The notes under the pieces are model-generated. The model was not told where the DNA came from and did not search any database. It saw nothing but the letters and a program-made list of their open reading frames with translations. Made by a program: the position numbers and the translations under genes. Source: Anaerolineaceae bacterium (GTDB lineage: Bacteria > Chloroflexota > Anaerolineae > Anaerolineales > Anaerolineaceae). Taken from it: a stretch of DNA of 21,382 bases. The stretch is from positions 1 through 21,382 of the forward strand of contig DAIEPS010000007.1 in the NCBI GenBank assembly GCA_027348305.1, written 5' to 3'. Of this stretch, positions 1 through 9,900 are shown in pieces. Numbering within the stretch: position 1 is the stretch's first letter; each line of letters opens with the position of its first letter.

Positions 1-596
1 ACGGAAATGTGGATAAAGCGAAGGTAGCCGCGGCATTATTATTAACTTCCCCTGGCACACCATTTATATATTATGGCGAAGAAATTGGCATGGTGGGTGT
101 AAAACCAGACGAGGATATTCGCCGTCCGATGCAGTGGTCTGCTGACACAAATGCGGGCTTTACAACGGGTTCACCCTGGCGGGAATTGGATACGAATTTC
201 ATTAATACAAATGTTGCTGTCGAAGAAAATGATCCTAATTCGTTACTCAATACATACAAAACATTGATCGAGATGCGGAAAGCACATGCAGCGATATCGA
301 ATGGGAATTATGAGGTTGTGAATTCGTCAAACAAGGGTTTATATGCGGCTATCCGTCAAAATGAGAACGAAACCGTATTAATTTTAATTAACCTCTCTAA
401 AACCGACCTGGCAAATGTCGCCCTTTCCTGGAATCCATTAGATCTGCCTGATGGCAAGTATTTATTGACCAATATAATTGGTCGGAACACTGCCAATCCA
501 CTAATCATAAGCAATGGTCATGTTGCAGATTATCTGCCACAAAAATCAATTTCTCCATTTTCCATAAATGTATATTTATTAAACCGTGAGCAATAA
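1..596 (+). CDS. GH13 alpha-amylase/alpha-glucosidase, C-terminal part (5' end outside window)
   Basis: This is the C-terminal part of a GH13 alpha-glucan hydrolase. The reading frame is open from the first bases, so the gene starts upstream; the GTG at 9 is an internal Val codon. Positions 42-92 encode SPGTPFIYYGEEIGM, the strand-8 region of the GH13 barrel. Positions 108-140 encode DEDIRRPMQWS, common in oligo-1,6-glucosidase, trehalose-synthase and SusG-like enzymes. A conserved NVA..N.DPNSLLNTYKTLIEMRK helix follows, then a beta-sandwich C domain of about 85 residues. The catalytic Asp/Glu/Asp residues lie upstream, so specificity and signal peptide cannot be judged. It sits 19 bp before a MalF-type permease, which suggests it supplies or processes the imported maltodextrins. 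The missing N-terminal part could include other domains. Confidence 0.9.
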   Translation, partial: GNVDKAKVAAALLLTSPGTPFIYYGEEIGMVGVKPDEDIRRPMQWSADTNAGFTTGSPWRELDTNFINTNVAVEENDPNSLLNTYKTLIEMRKAHAAISNGNYEVVNSSNKGLYAAIRQNENETVLILINLSKTDLANVALSWNPLDLPDGKYLLTNIIGRNTANPLIISNGHVADYLPQKSISPFSINVYLLNREQ

Positions 597-615
597 CTAA
601 TAACGGGATGTTAAT

Positions 616-2760
616 ATGAAAAACAAGAACGCAACGGTTGTAATTTTTTGGATATTATCCGCTCTGATTGTGGCTGGTTTGGCTGGCTATATTCGCTGGC
701 ATGCGTTGACCACGCTTAATGTTGATTACGATGAGGATGATTATCTTCGAGCCGCGCAGCAATTCACAACTATTTTTCGAACCGGCGATTGGCAGGCATT
801 AAAAGACACCAATTATCGGCCCGAACATCCTCCCCTGGCAAAAATAGTTTTTGGAATCAGCCTGCTGCCTCTGCCAGAAAGGCCGTTAATCCCAGACAGG
901 CCCACGTCTGCCGGCCCAAACCAATATCTACCGAAAGACCTGTTGCGCAATGCCCGGATCACCAGTGCAGTGTTTGGTACGCTGACGGCAGCATTGGTTG
1001 CCCTTGTGAATCCCATTGGGGGATTTTTCCTTGCCATACATGCTTTTACCACGAAGTATGTCAGCCAGGTCATGCTTGAAGCCTTGCCTGCGCTAACCAG
1101 CTTTCTAACCGCCTTGTTTTATGTCAAGTGGAAAAAGAGAAAGGGCAAAGGAACCGGCTGGCTGCTCTTATCGGGTTTGTTCCTGGGGTTAACGGCAGCT
1201 TCCAAGTATGTCTACTGTGTGGTTGGTGTGGCAATCCTGGTCGATTGGATAATTGATGCAGCAAACAAAAGAGAAGCACGAAAGATCATTGTTCCAATCT
1301 TTTTTTGGGGAGTCTTCTCGGTATTGATATTTTTTGCTGCCAATCCTTATTTTTGGGCGGATCCAATTGGAAGACTAAAAGAGACGTTACTTTATTACTC
1401 TTCCTATTCGACTACGGCAAGCGAAGTGACAAGTGCGGGATACCCTTTCTGGCAGCCCCTGGTTTATCTCTTTTCCACTCCAAAAGCGTGGCAGCCTGAT
1501 GCCATTTTGGTGGCACTCGACCCATTGATCACGTTATTTGCTATTGTTGGTTTCAAACGTCAGATGCAAAAACAATCTCTATATCCCATTTGGGTAATCG
1601 TGGCCTTGGTCTTCTTGTTTATCTATCCAGTGAAGTGGCCGCAATATATAGTTATTTTGACAGCTCCATTGTGTATTACTGCTGGCGAAGGCGCGAAAAC
1701 CCTAATTCTTGACCCGGTTTCACGCTGGTTTGCAAAAATGCGATCAAGTAAGAATTCAAGTAGAACTCATGAATCTCAAGACACGAAGGCTGCACTCCCC
1801 TGGTTGGTTCCCGGATTCACAATTTTTCTGGTTTTTACCATCCTGCCGCTGATTTTTCAGATCGGTGTGTCTTTTACCAATTTCAACAGCATTTCCATCA
1901 AGGATGGTTTTGAAGGTGGAATTTTCCGTGAAGTTTTTGGGGGCATCGCAGGCAGAATAAAACCCGTGATAACTGATTTCCCTTTTCGTGAAAAAACTGT
2001 TGGTTACATCGGTGTCAATGCTTACCCAACGGTCTTGAATTTCTTGACAGACAACGGATTCCTTTTTTTTGATCTCTTTTGGACAATTACATCGGTGGCT
2101 GTTCAAACCCTTCTGGGATTAATTGTGGCTTTGCTGTTGTGGCAAAAAAATGTGTTTTTTAAGAAAGGTTGGGAGATATTATTTATTCTCCCGTGGGCTA
2201 TCCCAGAAATGATCGGCGCGCTGATGTGGGTGAATGTGTTTGCACCAGAAACGGGATGGTTGAGCCTGGGTGTCAGTCAATTTGGGGGCAGTTTCCCGTT
2301 TGCCTTTCTCAATGGATGGCAGGATTCATCCTCCATGCGTTTGCTGGTGTTATTGATCGCCGGCGTCTGGTATGGTTTTCCGTTCATGATGCTGGCAGCT
2401 TCGGCCGGGCTGAAATTGCTCCCCAAGGAAGTTTATGATGCCGCTGCGATCGATGGCGCGAATTCAGTCAATATCTTTCGGTGGATCACATGGCCGATGC
2501 TGCTTCCACTTCTCATCCCGGCTGTGATCGTCAGGAGTATTTTTGCCTTCAACCAATTCTACCTTTTCCAGGTTTTTCAGACGGGTGAGTCTACCATGGC
2601 CGGGCTTTCATACAATTTCTTCAATCCCAGCGGCTATTTTATCAATGGTCAATTTGCCATTTCAGCCGTAATCAATGTGATCACAGTTGGTTTTTTAATC
2701 TTGTTTGTAAGCTTGTTGAATAAATGGAACAGAACGAGTGAAGGGGTGACCTATGCGTAA
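616..2760 (+). CDS. Fusion: GT39-like membrane glycosyltransferase + MalF-type sugar ABC permease
   Basis: A 714-residue membrane protein with two families in one frame. Residues 1 to about 370 look like a GT39/protein-mannosyltransferase-type enzyme, which uses a polyprenyl-phosphate sugar outside the membrane. Evidence is TM1 at about 8-27, an acidic loop DYDEDDY at 37-43, HPPLAK at 71-76, an LEALPAL helix near 154, and KWPQY at 340-344 in the last helix. Residues 371-395 form a hydrophilic, Ser/Lys-rich linker. Residues 396-714 are a MalF-like binding-protein-dependent permease: six predicted helices, an extracytoplasmic loop of about 65 residues after the first, and the EAA loop (YDAAAIDGANS..., 607-630) that contacts the ATPase. 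The ATG follows GGGATG at 605-610. An internal ATG at 1738, near the junction, has no Shine-Dalgarno, so separate translation is not supported. The end overlaps the next gene by 8 bp. Confidence 0.85.
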   Translation: MKNKNATVVIFWILSALIVAGLAGYIRWHALTTLNVDYDEDDYLRAAQQFTTIFRTGDWQALKDTNYRPEHPPLAKIVFGISLLPLPERPLIPDRPTSAGPNQYLPKDLLRNARITSAVFGTLTAALVALVNPIGGFFLAIHAFTTKYVSQVMLEALPALTSFLTALFYVKWKKRKGKGTGWLLLSGLFLGLTAASKYVYCVVGVAILVDWIIDAANKREARKIIVPIFFWGVFSVLIFFAANPYFWADPIGRLKETLLYYSSYSTTASEVTSAGYPFWQPLVYLFSTPKAWQPDAILVALDPLITLFAIVGFKRQMQKQSLYPIWVIVALVFLFIYPVKWPQYIVILTAPLCITAGEGAKTLILDPVSRWFAKMRSSKNSSRTHESQDTKAALPWLVPGFTIFLVFTILPLIFQIGVSFTNFNSISIKDGFEGGIFREVFGGIAGRIKPVITDFPFREKTVGYIGVNAYPTVLNFLTDNGFLFFDLFWTITSVAVQTLLGLIVALLLWQKNVFFKKGWEILFILPWAIPEMIGALMWVNVFAPETGWLSLGVSQFGGSFPFAFLNGWQDSSSMRLLVLLIAGVWYGFPFMMLAASAGLKLLPKEVYDAAAIDGANSVNIFRWITWPMLLPLLIPAVIVRSIFAFNQFYLFQVFQTGESTMAGLSYNFFNPSGYFINGQFAISAVINVITVGFLILFVSLLNKWNRTSEGVTYA

Positions 2761-3607
2761 AATGAATTGGGTAAAAAAGGTAGTCACTCAAATCATTCTG
2801 TTCATCGTGGGATTGTATGTCATCATTCCAATTTGGGGAGCTATCAGGCTGGCTTTTGATGGATCATTAAAGAGCAGACCTATTGAGTTTCGTCTTTTCC
2901 CTGAAGTGTTTTCATTGAAACCTTTATTAGCAACACTTGACAGGCCTTATCAATCAGTAGATTTTTCTGTTCTGCTGCGTAACAGTATGATCGTTTCGTT
3001 AGGCGCTGCATTGATCGCATTGGTACTGGGGGCTTCATTGGCATACGCCTTTGCGCGATACCGATTCCCAGGTAAAAAACCCGCATTATTCCTTTTGCTT
3101 TTGGCAGCCATGCTTCCGCCAGTTGCATTCATGACACCGTTGTATATCGTTCTCAGTATTTTGCACCTGAGAACCACGCTTCTAGGGCTGACGCTGGTCT
3201 ATGCAACCTTTGCGCTGCCTTTCTGCATTTGGAATATGAGAGCGGGATTTCAATCTGTTTCAAAAGAACTGGAAGAGGCTGCATTTCTGGATGGCGCTAA
3301 CAGTTTATTGACCTTTTGGTATATCTCGCTGCCCCTGGCTCTACCTGCAATAACCATTGCCGGATTGCTCTCATTTCTGATGGGGTATTCTGAGTTTGCC
3401 ATGGGGTGGTTGTTTGTCAGTAAAGCCGATACAGTCACGCTCGCCATGTCGATTTATGCAATGGTCCAAACGGGAAATGCGCAGCCCTGGAGCATTTTGG
3501 CATCGATGTTCATCATCATGTCAATACCCATCGTGCTTGTTTTCGTGATCTTACAAAATACACTGCTTGACAGGATGTTGTTTACAACGCAGAAAAGTGG
3601 CAATTGA
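2753..3607 (+). CDS. MalG-type carbohydrate ABC transporter permease
   Basis: A 284-residue inner-membrane permease of the MalG family, expected to pair with the MalF-type half of the preceding fusion and import maltodextrins or a related sugar. It has a typical N-terminal helix (about 10-30), an extracytoplasmic segment, then five further helices. The EAA loop is clear at 172-198 (ELEEAAFLDGANS, ending in SLPLALPAI) and should dock on an MsmX/MalK-like ATPase, which is not encoded here. Length matches the family (about 280). The ATG overlaps the last 8 bp of the fusion gene, with AGGGGTGA just upstream, so the two are probably translationally coupled. The TGA abuts the stop of the opposing gene, with no intergenic space. 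Confidence 0.93.
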   Translation: MRKMNWVKKVVTQIILFIVGLYVIIPIWGAIRLAFDGSLKSRPIEFRLFPEVFSLKPLLATLDRPYQSVDFSVLLRNSMIVSLGAALIALVLGASLAYAFARYRFPGKKPALFLLLLAAMLPPVAFMTPLYIVLSILHLRTTLLGLTLVYATFALPFCIWNMRAGFQSVSKELEEAAFLDGANSLLTFWYISLPLALPAITIAGLLSFLMGYSEFAMGWLFVSKADTVTLAMSIYAMVQTGNAQPWSILASMFIIMSIPIVLVFVILQNTLLDRMLFTTQKSGN

Positions 3608-3883
3608 TCAGGGTTTTCCAGCTTTGCCGATCTGGACAAATATGGCGTAGACCACTGATACCGTCAGTGCAAACGCCGAGATCACTATCCCCGCAGTGGC
3701 CAGTTTGTTCGATTCGGAGCGGCGACCGCGAATGCCGGCAAAGAGGCTGATGGCGCCGCCAATGACACCGATGATGGGAACAATGCCGGCACAAATACTC
3801 GCAGAACCCAGAAGTACAGATACAACTGCCAGGAATTTATTTATTCGTTCTTCCGGGTCAAGACCTTGATAATTTGGCTCCAT
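3608..3883 (-). CDS. Small two-helix membrane protein, DUF4190-like
   Basis: A 91-residue protein of unknown function. After a polar N-terminus (about 15 residues) it has two hydrophobic segments: about 17-50, rich in Gly/Ala/Ile (including IIGVIGGAISLFAGIRGRR), and about 60-85 (LATAGIVISAFALTVSVVYAIFV). A basic turn (GRRSESNK) separates them. This Gly-rich hairpin followed by LATAGIVISA resembles the DUF4190 family of small membrane proteins; that match is from memory. The start is supported by AGGAG at 3889-3893, 5 nt before the ATG. Its stop directly abuts that of the malG-like gene on the other strand, and no terminator hairpin is evident at the junction. Confidence 0.7.
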   Translation of the reverse strand: MEPNYQGLDPEERINKFLAVVSVLLGSASICAGIVPIIGVIGGAISLFAGIRGRRSESNKLATAGIVISAFALTVSVVYAIFVQIGKAGKP

Positions 3884-3930
3884 TCAGACTCCTGGCAACT
3901 GTTATTCTAATAATCAAATTCAATTCATTC

Positions 3931-3959
3931 TCTTCAGAGATCTAATAGAGAATTATAAT
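3931..3959 (+). promoter_or_regulatory. Candidate promoter for the TGS/uridine kinase gene
   Basis: A perfect TATAAT lies at 3954-3959, 29 bp before the start codon at 3989. Seventeen bases upstream, 3931-3936 (TCTTCA) is only a weak -35 (3 of 6 matches). The rest of the 105-bp divergent gap (3884-3988) is A/T-rich and holds only the ribosome binding sites of the two flanking genes; I saw no convincing promoter for the minus-strand gene. Confidence 0.45.
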
Positions 3960-3988
3960 CAGTTAAAATCCTTTATGTAGAGAAACTC

Positions 3989-5719
3989 ATGACAGCTAAT
4001 ATTAATGATTTTCCAAGTTCAAAAATTCAATCCGAACGCCCCACGATCGAAATCATTCTTCCGGAGGGTAGGGTTTATACGGGACAGCGGGGTGCGACGC
4101 TCGAAACATTACTACAAATGCTGCCCGAGTGGGATAATCCTCCCATCATGGGCGCCGTGGTGAATGGAGAACTACGCGAACTTACATATGTCATTGAACT
4201 GGATTCTAGAATCCGCTTGATCACCATGGGGGATGATGACGGAGCACGCATCTACCGTCGATCTATTACTTTCTTGATGGAAGCCGCGTTTGAAGAATTG
4301 TTTCCTGATGCACATATGACTCTTGATCATTCGGTTTCATCGGGCGGATACTACTGCCAGGTGTTTTCCAAAGACGAGTTCACGATCCGAGAGATCATGC
4401 AATTGAAAAAACGCATGAAAGAATTGGTGGAAGAAAATCTCCAATTCACCCGTCAGACCGTTCCGTTGGATGAAGCCATCAATTATTTTCAATCCAAGGG
4501 TCTTACCGATAAGGTTCAACTGCTTAAATATCGGCAGAAAGAATATCTTGTCCTTTACAGCCTTGGAGCGCATCAAGACTACCATCATGGCTACATGGTG
4601 CCTTCAACCGGATACTTGAAATGGTTTGACCTTGAATTGATCGGTGATGGATTTGTTTTACGGTTTCCGCGCCGCAACTCACCGAAAACCATCGGACCCA
4701 TGTCCAGCTATCCCAAGCTGTTGAGTACTTTCAGGCAATATGGCAATTGGCTGCACCGCCTGGGGATCGAATCTGTTGGTGCACTGAACGATTCCATTCA
4801 AGCCGGCAATATACGCGAGATCATCCTCGTCTCTGAGGCGCTGCATGAACTTCAGATCATTGATATTGCACAGCATATCGCCGAGAAATCGGATGAATCG
4901 CGCATCATTTTGATTGCAGGTCCATCATCCTCGGGGAAAACGACTTTCTCAAAACGATTGACGGTTCAGCTTCTGGCAAACGGGTTTTCGCCTTTCCCGG
5001 TCGAAATGGATAATTATTTTGTAGATCGTGAAGATACCCCCAAAGATAAATCAGGCAAATATGATTTTGAAGCCCTTGGTGCGATGGATACGAAAAAATT
5101 AGCCAGTGACCTGAAGCGATTGATCGCAGGCGAAGAGATCCAGATGCCGCTCTATAATTTCAGGGAAGGTAAAAGTCAACCAGGCCAGGTGGTAAAACTG
5201 CGGCCAGATCAGATGATCATCCTTGAAGGCATCCATGGGCTGAACCCCAAACTCTTGCCGGATATTGACCCCGCTTCTACTTTCAAGATCTATGCCTCCT
5301 GCTTGACGCAGCTTAACCTTGACCGCTACAACCGCATATCCACCACGGATACACGCCTGATCAGGCGTATCGTACGTGATTCGCGAGAACGAGGTTATAC
5401 GGCCCAACAGACCATCCGCAACTGGGATTCCGTGCAGCACGGCGAAAAAGAATACATCTTCCCTTATCAAGAATATGGGAACAAGCTGTTCAATTCAGCC
5501 CTGGTTTATGAACTTTCAGCACTGAAAACAATGGTTGAACCGTTATTGAGGCAGGTACCTTATGGCACCATGGAATATGTTGAAGCCAAACGTTTACTGG
5601 CTTTTCTGGATTGGTTCCTGCCTATTAATACAGAATTGATCCCCGATAACTCCATTTTATTGGAATTTGTCGGAGGATCAATTTTCAATGACTTTAAATT
5701 GTGGTCTACCAAAGACTAA
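3989..5719 (+). CDS. Uridine kinase-family nucleoside kinase with N-terminal TGS domain
   Basis: A 576-residue cytoplasmic protein of the TGS/uridine-kinase family, expected to phosphorylate a nucleoside such as uridine or cytidine using a nucleoside triphosphate. Residues 17-80 form a TGS domain (IEIILPEGRVYTG...). Residues 90-235 resemble the threonyl-tRNA synthetase second additional domain, a combination known in this family. The kinase domain starts near residue 300: P-loop GPSSSGKTT at about 311-319, substrate-loop MDNYF at about 340, and EGIHGLNP at about 412-419. A lid-like basic segment follows (RLIRRIVRDSRERG). Length is close to the family norm (about 550). The ATG is preceded by a weak TAGAGA at 3978-3983. 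It converges with the aminotransferase gene, 6 bp between stops. The substrate is inferred from the family. Confidence 0.9.
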   Translation: MTANINDFPSSKIQSERPTIEIILPEGRVYTGQRGATLETLLQMLPEWDNPPIMGAVVNGELRELTYVIELDSRIRLITMGDDDGARIYRRSITFLMEAAFEELFPDAHMTLDHSVSSGGYYCQVFSKDEFTIREIMQLKKRMKELVEENLQFTRQTVPLDEAINYFQSKGLTDKVQLLKYRQKEYLVLYSLGAHQDYHHGYMVPSTGYLKWFDLELIGDGFVLRFPRRNSPKTIGPMSSYPKLLSTFRQYGNWLHRLGIESVGALNDSIQAGNIREIILVSEALHELQIIDIAQHIAEKSDESRIILIAGPSSSGKTTFSKRLTVQLLANGFSPFPVEMDNYFVDREDTPKDKSGKYDFEALGAMDTKKLASDLKRLIAGEEIQMPLYNFREGKSQPGQVVKLRPDQMIILEGIHGLNPKLLPDIDPASTFKIYASCLTQLNLDRYNRISTTDTRLIRRIVRDSRERGYTAQQTIRNWDSVQHGEKEYIFPYQEYGNKLFNSALVYELSALKTMVEPLLRQVPYGTMEYVEAKRLLAFLDWFLPINTELIPDNSILLEFVGGSIFNDFKLWSTKD

Positions 5720-5725
5720 GCGGGA

Positions 5726-6949
5726 TCACACTTCACGCAGTTTTGTTTTGATCACTTTTGATAGTCTGGCGATGCCTTCATTGATCAGCTCTGGTTTGGT
5801 GCATGAGAAGTTCAGGCGCATGGTGTTTTCACCACCGCCGCAGGCATAGAAATTTTCACCCGGTACATAAGCTACTTTTTGAGTCACCGCATCTTTGAAC
5901 ATGTCAATAGCTTTGATCTGTTCTGGCATGGTAACCCAAAGGAATAATCCGCCCTGGGGATTTGTCCACGTGACGCCATTGGGCATATGTTCCTCAAGTG
6001 ATTCGATCATCACGTTACGGCGTTCGCGGTAAGTATCCTTTATCAAATTCACGTGTCGATCCAGGTATCCATGCTGACCCACTTCATGAGCCACGATCTG
6101 GTTAAAGGTTGAGGTATGCAGATCAGCGCCTTGTTTCGCGAGCACCAATTTGTTGATCACTTCAGTAGGAGCGATCACCCAGGCGAGACGGATGCCAGGT
6201 GCAAGAATTTTGGAGAAAGTGCTCAAATAGATCACGTTACCCGAATAAGCGTTGGTCTTATCGCGCATTTGTGAGTCTAGCAACTCCACAGCAGGCAAGT
6301 CATCACCCTCATAACGGAGCTGCCCATAAGGATCATCCTCGATGATGGGTACACCGTATTGATCGGCTAACTTGATCAATTGTTTGCGGCGTTCAAGTGT
6401 GAGAGTGCAGCCGGTGGGGTTTTGAAAATTGGGCAAAACATAGATGAATTTTGGTCCTTTGCGCAGGGCATCTTCCAGTTTACGGGTATCCATCCCTTCG
6501 TCATCCAACTCGACGGGGATGTAATCCGCGCCGTAGGCGTTCCAGGCCTGGATGGCGCCCAGGTAGGTTGGGTTTTCGACCAGGATGCGGTCACCGTGGT
6601 TGATGAATATTTTTCCGATCAGGTCAAGCGCCTGTTGAGACCCTGATGTGATGAGGATGTTATCTTTGCTCACGCGGATGCCGAGGCGGTTGGTGTAACG
6701 GGCGATCATCTCACGTAAAGGGACGTAACCGTCAGTGGTGCCATATTGAAGTGCTTCTGCCCCTTGATGATCAAGCACATAATTGCAGGCACGGCGGAAC
6801 TCTTCCACCGGAAAGACCTCCGGTGCAGGAAGACCGCCGGCAAATGAAATAACATCAGGCATCTCGGTTAATTTAAGTAGTTCTCGAATTGCTGAAGCCT
6901 TCATACGTTGCGTGCGTTGCGCATAGCGGAAGTCCCACGGAGTTTGCAT
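5726..6949 (-). CDS. PLP-dependent aminotransferase, class I/II (LysN/MocR-type)
   Basis: A 407-residue fold-type I aminotransferase, probably cytosolic. Key residues are visible: ISFAGGLPAPEVFP at 34-47 (substrate-entry motif of the 2-aminoadipate/aromatic group), the PLP-phosphate segment TSGSQQALDL at 101-110, NPTG at 177-180, an Asp pair in EDDPYG at 204-209, the Schiff-base lysine K247 in STFSKILAPGIRLAW, and carboxylate-binding R378 in MRLNFS. It has no N-terminal winged helix, so it is the free enzyme rather than a MocR regulator. The amino donor could be 2-aminoadipate, an aromatic or a branched-chain amino acid; sequence alone does not say. Start supported by GAGGAG at 6962-6967. It lies 35 bp downstream of the SHMT-GcvT fusion on the same strand, so the two are likely co-transcribed. 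Confidence 0.92.
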   Translation of the reverse strand: MQTPWDFRYAQRTQRMKASAIRELLKLTEMPDVISFAGGLPAPEVFPVEEFRRACNYVLDHQGAEALQYGTTDGYVPLREMIARYTNRLGIRVSKDNILITSGSQQALDLIGKIFINHGDRILVENPTYLGAIQAWNAYGADYIPVELDDEGMDTRKLEDALRKGPKFIYVLPNFQNPTGCTLTLERRKQLIKLADQYGVPIIEDDPYGQLRYEGDDLPAVELLDSQMRDKTNAYSGNVIYLSTFSKILAPGIRLAWVIAPTEVINKLVLAKQGADLHTSTFNQIVAHEVGQHGYLDRHVNLIKDTYRERRNVMIESLEEHMPNGVTWTNPQGGLFLWVTMPEQIKAIDMFKDAVTQKVAYVPGENFYACGGGENTMRLNFSCTKPELINEGIARLSKVIKTKLREV

Positions 6950-6984
6950 ATTATTTGATAGCTCCTCTTCTTATCCAGTTTGAA

Positions 6985-9900
6985 TTAAGAAATTGGAAAG
7001 CGGCTTACCACAACAGCCGAGGTCGGAAGTGAGATCCGATCCCCGGTTTCAAGCGTAGCAGGTGTAACAGGAGACAGGTTTTCGGCTCCCTGGAAGATGG
7101 AAATGGGTGTATTCACCAAAGCACAGCGTGTTTCCACAAAGGCCTGACCGGTCAGGAATCCTTCTTTATCGATCGCACAACTGGTGACCTTGCCAACGAC
7201 CTTGCCTTTGGCATCCATTACCGGGTCACCATTATGGGCCATACGCACACCTTTTTCAATGAATCTGAAACGAACCACAATGCCTGTGCGTGCTTTTTCT
7301 TTTTCAATGTAAGCACCACGGCCGATAAACCAGGGTTTGTAGGTTTTGACGTATGAACCGAATCCGGCTTCAGAAACGCTGAAGTTGTCTTCGCCGCCCA
7401 TCTCATGACCATAAAGGGGCAGACCGGCTTCAGTGCGCAGAGAATCGCGTGCACCCAGACCGCAGGCTTTCATGCCAAGTGGTTCACCGGCTTTGCAGAT
7501 TGCTTCCCACAGTTCCACCGCCTTGCCGGGGTGGACGAACAATTCAAAGGCCATTTTCTCGCCTGTATAACCGGTGCGTGAGACAACCAGGTCAAAACCA
7601 CCGATCACGGCCTCGCAGAGTTCAGTCCGTTTGAGTGCCTTGACCTTCTTTGAAGTGAGTGCATCGCAGCCGAGAGAAAGGAGAATATCTCTCGATTTTG
7701 GTCCCTGCAGGGCGATATCCACACGCATATCGGCTCCCGCCTTGGGGTCGCGCAGGTTGCGCAGGGTAACGCCGGTGCCAAAAGTTTTGATCCACGGGCG
7801 CTGCGGATCGATCATGACCTTGCCTTCGCGGACCGCATTCAACCAGGCCCAATCTTTGGAATCGTTTGAGGCATTCACCACCACGAGATACTTGAGGGTA
7901 TCACGGCGATAAACGAGCGTATCATCGATCACATTCGCGTTGGGATCCAGGAAGTGGGTGTAGCAGGATTCTCCCACAGCGAGGGAACTGATGTCATTGC
8001 CGCAAACGGTCTCGAGGAACAGACTGGCATGAACGCCTTCTGCCTGGAACACACCCATGTGTGAGACATCAAACAACCCGGCAACCTGTCGGCAGGCCAG
8101 GTGTTCTTCGACCACCGAGGTATACCAGACCGGCATTTCCCAGCCTGCAAAGGGGATGATCTTGGCGCCCATTTTCTTGTGGGTCTCATAGAGCGGTGTT
8201 CTAAACAACTCGGACGATTCTTTTTCCACCCACTCAAAAGCAGGCAGAGAAGTCCCTTTTTGAGGGGTTTGTCCGATATAAAAAGGTTTCTGGCTGACAA
8301 CCTGAGTGTCATCTGCTTTAACAGGTGCCGATTCAAGATCTTCAATCACCACAATACTGCCGGGAATGCGGCGGGGAATATCCTGGTCAAAGGTGATATA
8401 ACCCTCGGCCAAACCACGCAGGAAGGTAGCGGCCAGACCGAATTTCTCTTTGGGGAAGGAGAAGCGGTAAGAATTACCATCCACATTGGCAATTGCGCCT
8501 TCAACAGTACCGAGCGGTGTGGCAAGGGATGTTTTTTGTGATTGTCCGGGTTCAAGAGCTTCGACATCAGAGCTGAAGCAGTATGTGACATACTGGCGCA
8601 GGCTGGGGCCGCTCAATTTGAGTGTAGCTATATCGGATTTGCTGGCGGATCTATCATCCAGATAATAGAACTGAGGATAACCGTTCTTTTTATAATCAAG
8701 ATCGGCGCCGGCTTTTTCACACAGGGTTCTGACACGTTTCTTGGCGTCTTCCAAAACCTTGAAATCCACCTTGGCACGAGCGCTGAGACCTTTACGGGTT
8801 TCCACAGAGTAAGGGGTGCACGCCTGCAGCAGGTCAACGATGATATTGGCCACTTCCACCATATCAGCCTCTTTAAGCCCGCGCTGCGTCATCCAGGGGG
8901 TGCCAAAGCGGATACCGGAGGAATTGTTGGCCGTTTTATCACCAGGGATGGTGTTGCGGTTGAGCACGATGCCGGCAACATCCAAAATGCGGGCAGCCAT
9001 ATCGCCTGAAAGGGTTGTGCCATCCGGTCCTTTGATCAATTTGCAATCCAGGTTGGCCAAATGGGTATTGGTGCCGCCAAAGGGAATGCGCATGCCGCGT
9101 GCTTGCAGCTGTTTGGTCAGGGCAAGGCAATTCTTGATGATCTGGCTCTGTAAATCAGCGAAAGCCTTGGATCGGGCGATCTTGAAGGTGGTGGCCAGGG
9201 CAGCGAAGACATGCACATGCGGGCCGCCTTGTTCGCCGGGGAAGACACCCTTATCAATTTTCTTGGAGAGCGCTGCATCAGTGGTGAGGATGCAGGCGCC
9301 GCGGGGTCCGCACATGGTTTTATGTGTGGTAAAGGTGATAATGTGGGCATAGCCGACCGGTGAAGAGATGGTTTTTGCCGCGATCATGCCTGCAATATGC
9401 GAGACATCTGCCAACAAATAGGCGCCAACCGAATCAGCGATCTCTCTGAAGCGTTTCCAATCCGGCACAAAGGGGTATGATGAGTAACCGCAGATGAGGA
9501 TCTTGGGTTTGCATTCCAGGGCGAGCTGCTGAACTTTGTCGTAATCAATTTGTTCAGTTACCGGGTCCACATTGTAATGGGAAACCTTGAATAATTTGCC
9601 TGAGCGGTTGACCGAGGAACCGTGGGTAAGGTGACCGCCATGCAGCAGGTTCATGCCAAGGATCGAGTCTCCGACTTCGATCAGGGCATTGTAAACAGCG
9701 TTATTCGCCGGGGCGCCTGACAGGGCTTGAACATTGACGAAAATTTGATCCGCGCTGACCTGGTCTGTAGCGAAGGCTTCGGCGCAGCGGCGGCGCGCCA
9801 GGCTTTCGATGAGGTCGGCATACTCCACACCCTTGTAGTAACGTGGATCCGCGTTGCGGCGGTAGTAAGCCAAACGGGCCGGGTAATCGAGGATTTGCGA

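Noticed and set aside
1726..1800. Separate permease gene starting at ATG 1738
   Set aside because: No Shine-Dalgarno upstream and the frame is continuous with the GT39-like part; fusion is the simpler reading, though a read-level check is still worthwhile.
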